A DNA stretch of 64,000 nt from Dactylis glomerata. Lineage: Eukaryota > Streptophyta > Magnoliopsida > Poales > Poaceae. Made by a program: the position numbers and the translations under genes. Every line of letters starts with the position of its first letter. Position 1 is the stretch's first letter. The stretch covers positions 6,115,702 to 6,179,701 of the forward strand of contig QXEO01000411.1 of NCBI GenBank assembly GCA_007115705.1, read 5' to 3'. Below, piece after piece: positions 11,104 to 21,487 of this stretch. The notes below the pieces were generated by a model, which did no database searches, was not told the DNA's origin, and was given only the letters and a program-made list of their open reading frames with translations.

Positions 11104-11736
11104 CTAAAAGATTTTGAAACAAAAGGAATTAGTAAATGAATCGAGTATATTATTATGAGAAAGGTATAGCTTTAAGTAAAGTTAAATTAGATAAGTTTTT
11201 CTTTAATCCTAGGGTATCTCCTAATCTCTCTCATCATCCTATTCTTCTCTTGGATTCTCTTCTCTCGGTACTTGAACTTCTTGTCTTGATCTTCAAACTT
11301 GTTCTCTCTATGGACTTGATATTCTCTTATTGCTCCTCAAATGTATTATCTTTCTCCTTGAATTGGGCATGTAGCTTTCTATTTGCTAAGTAGTTCATTA
11401 GTCCTATTGTTTTCAAGATCCTTCATAAAAATTTATAAGTCCTTGAACTATTGATGCACAAGCTTTCCTTCTTGAATTTCTTCAACTTGCTTCCTTTGAT
11501 GATCGAGATATGTAGGTCTAGAATGTTGGCGATGTCGAGAAGACGAGTTCCTAAGCATGTATCCTTACAGTCCTTGGTGGTGCTGAATTGAAGCTCTTCA
11601 TCTTTGAGTTGGAGCAAAGGAGAGTAGGGAGAATGTACGAGATAATAATGGTAAATAACTTAGAAATAAAATCAACTCCAATCTTTCTAACGGTCTTTGT
11701 CAAATCCTAGGGTCACGAACCTAAGGGCAACACAAT
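11104..11736 (-). mobile_element. Leader of element A between PBS and first ORF
   Basis: This is about 630 bp of AT-rich, non-coding sequence with no feature beyond its position downstream of the primer site. The corresponding leader in B is only about 190 bp (46689-46878), so this one carries extra sequence of unknown origin. Confidence 0.4.
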
Positions 11737-11748
11737 GCTCTGATACCA
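11737..11748 (-). other. Primer-binding site of element A (tRNA-iMet type)
   Basis: On the minus strand it reads TGGTATCAGAGC, the canonical initiator-Met primer site, 2 nt from the LTR end. Confidence 0.85.
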
Positions 11749-11750
11749 TC

Positions 11751-14035
11751 TGTAGCATACCTGTGCTTTATTGTGCTAGTCTCGGATCGACTGCTAGCAC
11801 ACACAGTTACAAGATGAAATATCAAGATACAAAGGTCTTTATTACAACGCTTGATCCACAAATAAGATAGTACTTTTACAACACAATTAGCACAAAGCTA
11901 CAACTTATTACAAAAATCGAAAATGACTAAGTAAAATGAATCTTCAAGTCTTCTTTCTTCATATCACCACAGACAAACGTGTTGGACGAAGACTCATGAC
12001 TAGAGCACATCAATCTTCAATCTTCATCGTAGTAACCTGCAACATGATACGTTGCAGCCACGGAGGGTCAATACTTTGAATGTATTGGCAAGATGTCACT
12101 TTGGTGGACTCAATGGCGCCTACACTTATATGCTTATCTGGCCAGGTGGAGTTTGACTTTGCGAAAAATAAGCTTTCTTCCTATCTTTTGTAAACTCAAG
12201 TTTTTTGTTAGAATTTTTTTGACTAAGAGGAACTCTTTACTACCCAAGTTTTCCCATCAAGTTTTAACTTAAGAAATTGGGATGAGGAGATTCTCGAACA
12301 GCTTCAAAGTCCTATCGCTCAGAAATGTCCGTAGCCGGGGACACGGCTAAGTACTTAGTTTTAACACTCTGTAGAGGTTGTGCACTTTTCCCACAAGACT
12401 CAGTCAACACCTTTTTCCATGATGCTCATTTTGCCCAAATGGCCAATTGAAGACTAAGACGAGACCTTTCAGAATCAATCGCTCAGACCAACCCGGACGT
12501 GTTCCATCCTATCATCATCTACCACCCTCTGTCCGGCTGGCTGAGTTCTCGCAACTTAGTTAGTCAAGACAGAGCCCATATGACTCATGGTTGCACTGGA
12601 AGCTTCACGACTTGAACGTCTCCAATCTCTTTGTTCCTGGGTGGCCGTCCACAAGTGTGATACACCTAGAGGTTCAGAGGTTCGACGACATGACCCAAGG
12701 GAACCACTCAACATAATCCATCTTACCACTTCCACCCAGGTGTTTCATTAACTTAGTTGTTTTCTTAGTTTTGCAATACAAGGTTTTTCAACACTTAGCC
12801 AAAACATGTGAAGTTCCCTTCCCAAAAAAATGAGTGTAAGACAGGGTAACCTATAGCAGGCAGCAATTCTACTAAGGAGATGCAAAGGCTAACCAAATAG
12901 ACTTAAACAAAACCTAGCAAAGCTCTTAAGACAAAAACTCTTAAACAACCTACTCATGCATCTTCTACAAGAAAAGCTACAAGTGACAAAACTTTAGTAG
13001 GACAACAAGATGATGACACTTGCCTTGGTGAGGAGAGGAGTTGGTGCACTCGTCACAAAAGCACTCGTTGCACTCAGCACAATCTATAAATCAAATCACT
13101 CCATAAAAACATAGCAACAATGAACACGCATAAGAAGAAAACATGAATGCAATATGTGGGTTAAATATACAAATACACTTAGCATGTTTTCTGGATGTAA
13201 ATTACATGCATGATGCCATGAATAATTTTTAGTATTGTTTAAATAATTCAAAACATTTTCTAACACTAGAGAAGGCCTTAACACTAAATAAATACTAAAT
13301 ATAAATTTATAGAAACTAGTATTTTCGTTTCTAGTACTACTGTACAGAGGGTTCCATTTGCTTTCAATCGCAAAAAGAATCACTCAAAAATATTTTGTAG
13401 AACTAATTATATAGCCAAAATACTCTATTTGAGTTTCTACTAAAACTGTGAATAAACATGATGCAAAAGTGTAATTTTATTGGTTCAACGCATTCTACTC
13501 GTTTTTGTGAATCCAGGGGTATATTATTTGCTAATTTTTGATAAACGAAACTAAAGATATGATTTTTGCAAGTTTCTACTTCTCTCTGTCCAAAAATCCG
13601 AAAATATAACTAGATATGACAAGTGGCGGAATCTGATTCGTGGATACCCCTTCGTCTAACAACAGCCCTATGATCTCGATCCAACGGATAAGAGCGAGGA
13701 ATGGAGGAAGCTCACCGGAGTAACTTGCCAGAAGATCGCCGGAAAGCAGTTCACGACGTCGGCACCTCAGGACGTCGATGCAGTTGTAGTCTCCGATGAT
13801 GATGAGGTAGTAGATGGCGTAGATGAGGACGAGGCGAAGATGTTGGACACCTTTTCGATCCTTGGTACAGCTTCTAGGGGCGGTGATGAACGGATGGAGC
13901 AGCGGTGGTGTCGGGCATCGCGGCCAACTTCTCCGAAATTGTGCACAACTATGTCTAGGAGATAGATGGGTATTAGGATAGTCCACTATTAAAAGGATTG
14001 GAGAAAAGAATCAATAGAGATGTCATACCACTGCA
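11751..14035 (-). repeat. 5' LTR fragment of element A
   Basis: On the plus strand it starts tgtagcatacctgtg next to the PBS. Later blocks (for example accacagacaaacgtgttgga near 11970 and the 'gtccggctaa...catggt' style host-like segment) parallel the order seen in the B LTR but are strongly diverged. It lacks the expected terminal ttaca because it is cut near 14035 by the GC-rich B3 ORF region. The ORFs at 13096-13383 and 13576-13986 have no recognisable domain. Confidence 0.6.
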
Positions 14036-14697
14036 ACAAGAAGACCTTGGAGGCGCTTGCGGCTGCGGGCGCCGCGGAGCCCTCTGGGGTCGGTCGCTCC
14101 ACCGCCATCGCCACGGCCCCCGGAGGGGTGGTTGCCTTGGCCGCCACCAACGTCGCGGCTCCCGCAGCCGCGACCTCTATCGCTGGCCTCACCGGGACTC
14201 CCCTGGAGGCAGCAGCCGCCCTCGTCGGTGCCGCGATGCCGGTCGGGGCTGCCCCTCCGGGCCTCGCCGGCAGGAGCGTCGGCGGCTCCTCCAGCGCGGC
14301 CGCTGGCGAGGCGCGCAAGCCCCGGCGTCCACCACCTGAGCAGTGGCTCTCCTACACCCCGAAGCACGGGTACGCCACCTCCGTGGTGCACCTGCTGGCT
14401 GGGTGCGAGGAGCGTCTGCCGTTCCCTGCCAGCTTCGTCGGCACGATGGGGAAGAACCCCCCGACGAGCATCATGGTGGAGGAAGGCAGCGATGGCCAGC
14501 CCCTGTACCTCATCGAGGTCCTCCACGACGAGCAGGGGAAGAGCTACCTCACAGAGGGCTGGACAAAGTTCCTCGACGACTATGACCTGAAGTGGGGCTG
14601 GTCTCTCATCCTGACCCACCGCTCCGGGTCTCCCATCCTCTGCGTCCGCGTCGTCGACGCCTCCAGCTGCGCCCGTGCCTACTCCCCCTGGCCGTGA
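14020..14697 (+). CDS. B3-like DNA-binding domain ORF, antisense to element C pol
   Basis: The 225-residue ORF has an Ala/Gly/Pro-rich, probably disordered N-terminal half (residues 10-100), a basic RKPRRPPPEQW stretch, then a C-terminal B3-like domain at about residues 133-217. The match is by pattern: FPASFVGTMGKNPP as the first strand and loop, the segment SYLTEGWTKFLDDYDLKWG (the conserved 'GW..F...L..G' core of B3 domains), SLILTHRSGS, and a final CVRVVDASSC strand. B3 domains bind short DNA sites in plant nuclei. The first few codons probably derive from the element A junction, so the true N-terminus is lost. It lies downstream of, and antisense to, the C integrase, the position of antisense ORFs known in Tat-lineage elements. 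A captured or fragmentary host REM-type gene is the alternative. GC-rich codon use differs from the AT-rich neighbours to the left. Confidence 0.6.
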   Translation: MSYHCNKKTLEALAAAGAAEPSGVGRSTAIATAPGGVVALAATNVAAPAAATSIAGLTGTPLEAAAALVGAAMPVGAAPPGLAGRSVGGSSSAAAGEARKPRRPPPEQWLSYTPKHGYATSVVHLLAGCEERLPFPASFVGTMGKNPPTSIMVEEGSDGQPLYLIEVLHDEQGKSYLTEGWTKFLDDYDLKWGWSLILTHRSGSPILCVRVVDASSCARAYSPWP

Positions 14698-16069
14698 TCG
14701 GCGAGCGCCCTCGAAGCCCCCTCCTTGACAACGGCATCGTCAACAGAGGTCCAGGGACTTAGGGGGGGGGGAGTTCTTTTGTTGTCTTGGCCCTTAGCGT
14801 GGCCCACATTATGTAATCGCCTGTTGTATGCCTGAGAACTTCTTTAATTTCCTGCAAGTCTCTGCTCATCTGTTGTGTGTTTGCCATCGTCTGAACGTCT
14901 TCTGTTTGCATCGTCGCGTAGTGATGATTTCCCAGCTAGGATTCTTCCTTCGATAAAACCATTGCCGCGCGAATCTATAGGTAGGGGCTACGATAGCTAC
15001 TGACTTGCACAGACGCTTCTGGCGAGGTTCTCCAACTTCAGCGCAGAGGGAGTAGTGCTTCTGCTGGCCGGCTTTGGGAAATGCAAGCTAACCCCGGCCT
15101 GGAGGGATTGGAGCGAAAGCTGAGTTCCGTGTCGGCTCGAGCGAGGTCAGAGCTGGCACGTCTCCCTTCCCCGAGCCTTCGCATAACCCTTGCTACGGCT
15201 AGAGTGACTCTCCAAGTTTTTGGCTTTAGCCATTTCTTTGCGGGCGCTAAGTTTCGATTTCGTCGCTCGTTTGCTGATCACATCGCAGCGCCAACTGACC
15301 GGACAGCCGGCGAGGTACTGGAGCCGGCCCATTTCTGAGGGCCAATTCCCTTTCCCCCTAGCCCCCGAGTTTTGGGATAGCTAGACTGACAGCTGGCTCG
15401 AAACTAACTTTTCCGCATATGATGCCAACGCCGAGCGAGGCAGCTCTAGCTTCGAACCTCTTTGACGTGGCTACTCAGCCCAAACATCGAGAGACTGTGA
15501 TCATCGACCATTCGCTGGCTTGCCTTAGTCCGGTTCCCTCAACTTTTTCCTTAATCTCCCCACCCTTTGGCCCTTCTACCCCCAACCGGCAGCGTGGTGC
15601 CGGTTGGTCTCCCTTGGGCCGGCAGCCGAATGCCGGCCTAGTGTCGGAGCGTGCCGCGGAGTGAGGAGTAGTACTTTGGTTTATCGGGCACCCGACTCGT
15701 GCTAGCCAATGCATGGTTAACGAGCACTGCCTTCAATGCTTGGTTGAGCAATTTTCTATCGTTTACGGTTATTCTCTGTAGCTTTCCTTCGTATGTGGCC
15801 TGTCGGCTCCTATCCGTCCGGCTGCCTGGAGCCGGAAGATGGAGGTTGGGCTCGAGACCTTCTTCATATGTAGTACTCATCCGGCTGACGATGAATCGAT
15901 CATTTTTTAGGGCTACCGGCTGTGGCTCGGTGCCCGGAGCCGGCTGCCGGTCAAGTGAATAACGCAGGAAGCAAAACATACACAAAGTGTTTTCCTCGGA
16001 GCCGGCCGTAACTAGCCGCTCCATTATCCTTTATTCATTGACAAGTTTTTCGGGGTACAAGCTTTTGCC
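14698..16069. mobile_element. Non-coding spacer between B3 ORF and pol in element C
   Basis: The sequence is dotted with ccggct/agccgg motifs characteristic of this element (for example 15064, 15305, 15585-15640 and 15800-15960). The first 200 bp look like a 3' UTR of the B3 ORF (ten-G run at 14762-14771, then tatgtaatcg and tttaatttcc). A 128-residue minus-strand frame at 15638-16024 has no recognisable domain. No 3' LTR of C is found. Confidence 0.5.
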
Positions 16070-17266
16070 TTAGCAGAAGAAAGGTCTTAGGAGACTGATA
16101 TTCCAGGGACGCTCCGTCTCCTTGTCAGAGTTATCTGCCTTGTTCTTCCTGGGCTCTTGTGCATCGATGAGGTAGTATGCCCCATTGCCCAGCACCCGGC
16201 TGACAATAAACGGTCCCTCCCAAGGAGAGGACAGCTTGTGCATGCCTTTAATGTTTTGGACCAGCCGGAGTACGAGATCTCCTTTGCAGAACACGAGCGG
16301 GCAGATCTTCTGGCTGTGGTATCGTCACAGCTGCTACTGATAGAGCGCTGATCTTGCCAAAGCCTGCTCACGTGCCTCCTCGAGGAGGTCGACGCCATCC
16401 TCACGAGCTTCCTTTGCTTGCTTCTCCGTGTACTGGACAACTCTGGGCGCGTCGAATTCGATATCAGTGGGCAACACCGCTTCTGCTCCATAGACCAGGA
16501 AGAAAGGTGTGAAGCCGACATAACGATTTGGGTTAGTGCGTAGGCTCCAGAGCACTGAGGGCAGTTCCTTGACCCAACAGCCAGCTGAATGCTCGAGAGG
16601 CTCGACCAACCTTGGTTTGATGCCGGCCAGGATCAGCCCATTTGCCTTCTCCACTTGCCCATTAGACTGAGGATGCGCCACTGATGCTAAGTCCAGCCGG
16701 ATGCCCTTCTGGCCACAGTACTCAGCAAAGACTCCCTTTGCAAAGTTCGTCCCATTGTCAGTGATGATGCTGTGGGGAACTCCATATCTTGTGATGATGT
16801 CGTTGAAGAACTTGATGGTGGACGAGCCATCGAGCTTTTTGATTGGCTTGGCCTCGATCCACTTGGTGAACTTGTCCACAGCAACCAGCAGATGCGTCAA
16901 GCCCCCGGGCGTGGTCTTGAATGGTCCTACCATGTCCAGGCCCCAGACAGCAAATGGCCAGGTGAGCGGGATGGTCTTGAGGGCAGCCGCTGGAGTGTTT
17001 CGATGCTTGGAGAAGCGTTGGTAGCCGTTGCACTGTTTTACCAACTGTTCTGCATTCTTCTGGGCTGTCGGCCAGTAGAAACCATGGCGGAAAGCCTTGG
17101 CCACCAAGGCTCTAGAAGACACGTGGTGCCCGCACTCCCCTTTGTGTATTTCCCTCAACAGCTCTATCCCTTCTTCCGGCTCGATGCACTTCTGGAAGAT
17201 TCCTGACACGCTGCGCTTGTACAGCTCGCTGTTGATGATGGTGTATGTTCCCGCGCGGCGCTGCAG
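16070..17266 (-). pseudogene. pol: Integrase region of element C
   Basis: It continues the pol frame after a TGA (17267-17269). Integrase joins element DNA to the host chromosome. The zinc-binding region keeps GHH but the CxxC pair reads CNGYQ, so the second Cys is Tyr. The catalytic core is intact by eye: D in GLDMVGPF, D in ITDNGTNF and E in NGQVEKAN, spaced as D-58-D-35-E. A C-terminal segment follows (FCKGDLVLRLVQN to PWNISLLRPFFC), after two stops, TAG at 16334-16336 and TGA at 16325-16327. No chromodomain is seen, as expected for Tat. The lost zinc ligand and the stops indicate a dead enzyme. Confidence 0.85.
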
Positions 17267-19468
17267 TCACCTAGCTTCCACTTCGTCTTGCGGCAAGTCC
17301 CCAGTGATGAGGTAGCTGGAGAATGGCTCCGCCCAGGATGGTATCTCCCGTATGTGGAAGACACTGGCGACCAGCGGATCAGCAGCCCCCGGGTCCGTCA
17401 TCGTGCCGGCTTCGTCTGATTGGCCGGCTGTGGCGGCTGGCATGGAGCCAGCAGCCCCCGAGTCCTTCGTCGAGCCGGCCGCGCTAGGCTGGCCGGCTGC
17501 TTCCTTCAGCCCCGAGGTGGCAGCCCCCGGGTCCAGTGGTGGCACCTGAGCCAGGACAGGGTCTCCAGGCACGTAGATGGATGGAGATTCCGGTGAGGGC
17601 TTGATGGACGGCTTGCGGATGATTTCCAGCGACACCCCAGCTGGGATATCCTGCTTGGTGGAGCCAATCTTGGATAGCCGGTCCGCCTCGTCGTTGTTCG
17701 CTCTGGGGACGTGGTGGAACTCGCAGCCCTCGAAGAATCCATTGAGCTGCTGCACGTAAAAGCGGTAGGAGGCCATGTTGGCATCCTTGGCGTCCCATTC
17801 CCCTGAGACCTGGTGCACCACCAGGTCGGAGTCTCCGAAGCAGAGGATCCTCCAGATGCCAATCTCCTTGGCCAGCTTGAGCCCATGCACCAGGGCTTCG
17901 TATTCGGCGACGTTGTTCGATGCGCGGAAGTGCATCTGCAGCACGTACTGCATCTTGTCTCCCTTGGGAGAGGTGAGGACGACGCCGGCTCCCAAGCCCC
18001 CGAGCATCTTGGAGCCATCGAAGTGCATGCGCCAGCGGGTTGAGTCCGGAGCCGGCGGCAGGTACTGGTGCTCTCCCCAGTCAGTGAAGAAATCCGCTAT
18101 GATTTGCGACTTGATTGTCGTCCTGGGCTTGTACTGAATGGTATGAGCGGTGAGCTCAATCGCCCATTTGGCCACTCTGCCTGACGCATCCTTGCACCCG
18201 ATGATCTCCGAGAGCGGAGTGGTGCTCACTACCATGATAGGATGCTCCTCAAAGTAGTGCTTCAGCTTCTTGGCCACCATGTACACGCCATACGCGACCT
18301 TCTGGTAGTGCGGGTAGTTTTGCTTGGAAAGGGTGAGCACCTTGCTCAGGTAGTACACCGGGCACTGAACCGACAGCTCCTTGCCCTCCTCGGTGCGCTC
18401 CACCACGATCACGACACTGATGACTCGCGGAGTAGCCGCGATGTAGAGCAGCACTGGCTCTCGCAGAGCCAGCGCTGCCAAGATTGGCGTGGTTGACAAG
18501 GCTCGCTTGAGGTCGTTGAAGGCATCATCAGCGCGCTGGGACCAAACGAAGTGGTCCGGCTTCTTCATCAGCTGGTACAACGGCATGGCCTTCTCCCCGA
18601 GCCGGCTGACGAACCGGCTGAGCGAGGCCAGACATCTAGCAAACTTCTGCATGTCCCTAAGCTGGGTGGGAGGCTCTAGGGCCTCGATGGCTTTTATCTT
18701 CGAGGGGTTAGCCTCGATCCCTCGCTGGGAAATGATATAACCTAGGAGCTGTCCAGCCGGCACGCCGAAGGTGCACTTCTCCGGATTGAGCTTCATGCGA
18801 TAGCGCCGTAGGTTGGCAAAGGTATCCTTGAGGTCGTCCAGGAGCGTGCCGCTCTGCTTGGTCTTCACCACCACGTCGTCCATATAAGCGTGCACGTTCC
18901 TCCCAATCTGCCCTTGCAGACATCGCTGCATGGTTCGCTGGTAAGTGGCTCCAGCGTTCTTCAGGCCAAATGGCATGGTGACGTAGCAGTAGGCTCCATA
19001 TGGGGTGATGAAGGATGTCTTGATCTGATCCGGCTGGTAGAGCAGGATCTGGTGATAGCCTGAATAGGCATCCATGAAGGACAGCAGGTCACAACCGGCT
19101 GTGGAATCGATCACCTGGTCGATGCGTGGTAGTGCGAAGGGATCCTTGGGACAAGACTTGTTGAGGCTGGTGTAGTCGATACACATACGCCAAGTGTTAT
19201 TCTTCTTCAGGACCAAGACTGGGTTTGCCAACCAGTCAGGGTAAAATACCTCCATGATAAAGCCGGCAGCGAGGAGCCGCGCAATCTCTTCACCAATGGC
19301 CTTCCTTTTCTCTTCTGCAAAGCACCGCAGCGGTTGCTTGACCGGTTTGGCATCTGGCCGGACGTTGAGTGAGTGCTCAGCCAGCTCCCTCAGCACACCT
19401 GCCATGTCCTTTGGAGACCATGCGAAGATGTCCCGATTCTCACAGAGGAAGCTGGTGAGCTTGCTTTC
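17267..19468 (-). pseudogene. pol: Reverse transcriptase, RNase H and second RNase H of element C
   Basis: An open frame follows a TAG at 19469-19471 and ends at a TGA. The RT region carries RMCIDYTSLNK, MDAYSGYHQI, TPYGAYCYVTMPFGLKNAGA and YMDD (18875-18886). The first RNase H (around LLYIAATPRVISVVIVVE) has lost the usual catalytic Asp. The downstream second RNase H (17660-18031) keeps HFDGS, NNVAEYEAL, FGDSDLV and NNDEADRLS, the D/E/D/D set. This dual arrangement with a decayed first copy is known for the Tat lineage. A Pro/Ala/Gly-rich linker with repeated agccggc-derived codons precedes the integrase. Confidence 0.9.
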
Positions 19469-20521
19469 CTATTTGGCAGACAGGCCGGTGCCGATGATGA
19501 CATACTTGGTGGGATCACTCTCATCCAGCAGGATCTTCTTGGTGTCGTTGGCCGGCTTGAACTGCTCCACCGGCGACTGGCGAACCGGCACATCTTGCTG
19601 GGCAAGCTCCACGCAATGTAGAAGCTGCCGCTTCTCCTCGGTGATGACCAGTGCCTCTGCTAGCTGCGAGCTCTCCTTGGCGCAGGCCAGAGACTTCTTG
19701 AAGCTTCCCGAGACTGTGATCACACCCCTGGGTCCTGGGAGCTTCATTTTTAGATAGGCGTAATGTGGCATCGCCATGAACTTGGCCAGGGCTGGACGGC
19801 CAAGCAGCACATGGTAGGGACTGCTAATGTCCACCACCTCGAACCAGATGGGCTCACGGCGGCTGTTTCCTTTCTTCCCGAAGAGAACCCCCAGCTGCAC
19901 CCTGCCCAAAGGGGTGCAAGAATGCCTAGGCACGATGCCATGGAAGGTGAGCCGGCTCGGTTTTACCTGAGCAAGCGGGATGCCCAACTTCTCCAGAGAG
20001 CTTCGGTAAAGAAGGTTGATGCTGCTGCCGCTGTCGATGAGTACGCGGGAGAACCGGCATGTATGCGTGTCAGAGCATATGACAGGGTCCAGGACTAGAG
20101 CGTATTCTCTAGGGCTGGGCATCAGTCGCGGATGATCCTCGCGTCCCCAGGTGATGGCCGCCTCAGACCAGTGCATGAACTGAGGTTCTGCAGGCATAAC
20201 AGCATTCACCTCTGCCTCATGCCAAAGGTCGTTCCTTTTATCCTTGCCCAGGGTAGTAAAGATGTGATACTGCTCAACATCCGCCGGGAAGTCGTCATCA
20301 CCCTGGTCCGGCTCGCCTCTAGCCGGACCATGCTGTTAGTCCTCCTAACCTCCAGCCGGCTGCGCTTGCGACGCTCCAGGGAGCTGCCGAGCGCGTTGCT
20401 CCAGCTCTCTCATGAATCGGCACTGACGCGTGGAGTTGGTCGCTTCCCTGCCCGGGGAGTTGTGGAATTTGCACGGCTGGTCAAGCGCAGTATCGAGGGT
20501 GTACTTGCCCTCTTTGCGCCC
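19469..20521 (-). pseudogene. Gag C-terminus and aspartic protease of element C
   Basis: The same frame as pol, upstream. It starts with a gag tail resembling the Tat gag end (CKFHNSPGREATNSTRQC), with stops TAG 20345-20347 and TAA 20336-20338. The retropepsin follows with an intact active-site triplet in LIDSGSSINLLY and a flap/second-half motif VLLGRPALAKF. It cleaves the polyprotein. It ends in GTGLSAK just before TAG 19469-19471, beyond which RT continues in frame. The upstream gag core is absent (see the gag entry). The protease itself looks intact. Confidence 0.8.
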
Positions 20522-21487
20522 CTAACCGCAGCCGGCAGCCCCCGGGCCTCCTTGGTCAGAAGCCGCTCGCTTTGAGCTAACAGATCCCCTGGGGAACGCC
20601 TCAATGTGGTCAAGCCACAGGTGGATGTGCAGCGCCTGTGGGCGAGCCTGAGACTCCGACCCTGGCGCTAGCACCGGGACCTGGCGTGGCCTACCTGCTC
20701 TGCCACCTTGCTGGGCACGGCGGCCTCGGGCGTTGCAGCTCAGAGCACGGCCGCCCTGTCCGCGCTCTCCGCGGCCTTGGCTTGCCGATGGTGACCGCTG
20801 GATCTGGCCGGAGCCTGCAGTGGCGAAGCTGCGTCGCGGGTCATGAGCAAGCTTGGTCGGTGCATCTTCGTGCACGTCGTAGAACTCGCTGAGCGTGGTG
20901 CTCGCCCGGCGCCGGTTGGCCTCGTCCTCAGCCACCTTGCTGAGGAGGACAAGACGTGTCCGCTCTAGGGCCTCGGTGACCCGGGCGGGGTCGATGACGC
21001 GGTTGAGTGGTGCGCACAGGTCCACCACGGAGACATCCGGGGCATCCTGCTCTGGGAGCGGAGCATCCTGCTCCTGTGGAAGAAGGCGTTCGGGCGACGG
21101 GCGCTCAGGGCGCGGTGAGTCGTCGCCCTCCTCTTCTCCCAAGGCCATCACCTCGACCATGGCGCCGAGATCGCTGCTTTCACTATAGCTCGAGCCTCCG
21201 TCGCTGAGAGGGTCGAAGACATCGGTCACCTCCTCCGGGAAGGGCTTGGCAACATAGAAGCGGTGGCTGCTGACGTCGAGGAAGGAGCCGCTGTTGCCGA
21301 AGCCATTCTTGAAGCAGGCTAAGTTGTCGCTGACGCAATCGAAGGTGCCGAACCTCCAGACAAGGCCGGAGGCGACCTTCTCGCCGAGAGCCGATGAGAG
21401 TCCCGGCCGGAAATTGACTCCTCTCGCCGCCACGCTTTGCCCCACGGTGGGCGCCAACTGTCGTGGGAATTTAGAGAGAGTAGCCAT
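20522..21487 (-). pseudogene. gag: Gag N-terminal part of element C, starting inside the LTR
   Basis: The ATG (21485-21487, context gccATGGct) lies in the last 29 nt of the 5' LTR. Translation passes through the LTR end and the PBS in frame (residues RQLAPTVGQ) into an acidic leader (EEEGDDSPRPERPSPERL) and an Arg/Gly/Gln-rich region, ending at TAG 20522-20524. No Retrotrans_gag core is recognisable. PBS to protease active site is about 1.4 kb here against about 3.35 kb in element G, so roughly 2 kb of gag is missing. The element was therefore probably unable to make particles unaided. The equivalent LTR-located start is seen in G. Confidence 0.65.
21437..21454 (-). other. Primer-binding site of element C
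   Basis: The minus strand reads TGGCGCCCACCGTGGGGC, a few bases from the LTR end. The same 18 bases occur in G at 59418-59435. I do not assign the tRNA with certainty. Confidence 0.75.

Larger units (their letters stand above)
7293..14035 (-). mobile_element. Element A: long-LTR Gypsy-like non-autonomous element, truncated at both ends
   Basis: Reading on the minus strand: a 5' LTR fragment (11751-~14035), a tRNA-iMet PBS, a coiled-coil ORF, a zinc-knuckle ORF, a terminal block with gactaccacccttaaaag, and a 3' LTR fragment (7293-8124). The layout and internal sequence match elements B and D. No RT, RNase H or integrase is present. The two LTR fragments appear to cover different parts of the LTR (left part versus right part), so no LTR-LTR age can be read. 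The right boundary near 14035 is estimated from the change to GC-rich coding sequence. Confidence 0.7.

Noticed and set aside
11737..11748. tRNA genes at the PBS matches
   Set aside because: Only the 12-18 nt primer complement is present; no cloverleaf sequence. No rRNA, tRNA or CRISPR array was seen anywhere in the window.
14023..14619. Long minus-strand and alternate-frame ORFs over the B3 ORF
   Set aside because: They are GC-rich shadows of the plus-strand B3 frame.
14762..14771. Run of ten G as the polypurine tract of element C
   Set aside because: C is on the minus strand, where this run is C, so it has the wrong polarity for a purine tract.
15638..16024. 128-aa minus-strand ORF after the C integrase
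   Set aside because: No domain, rich in the ccggct motif, and lies in the post-pol spacer.
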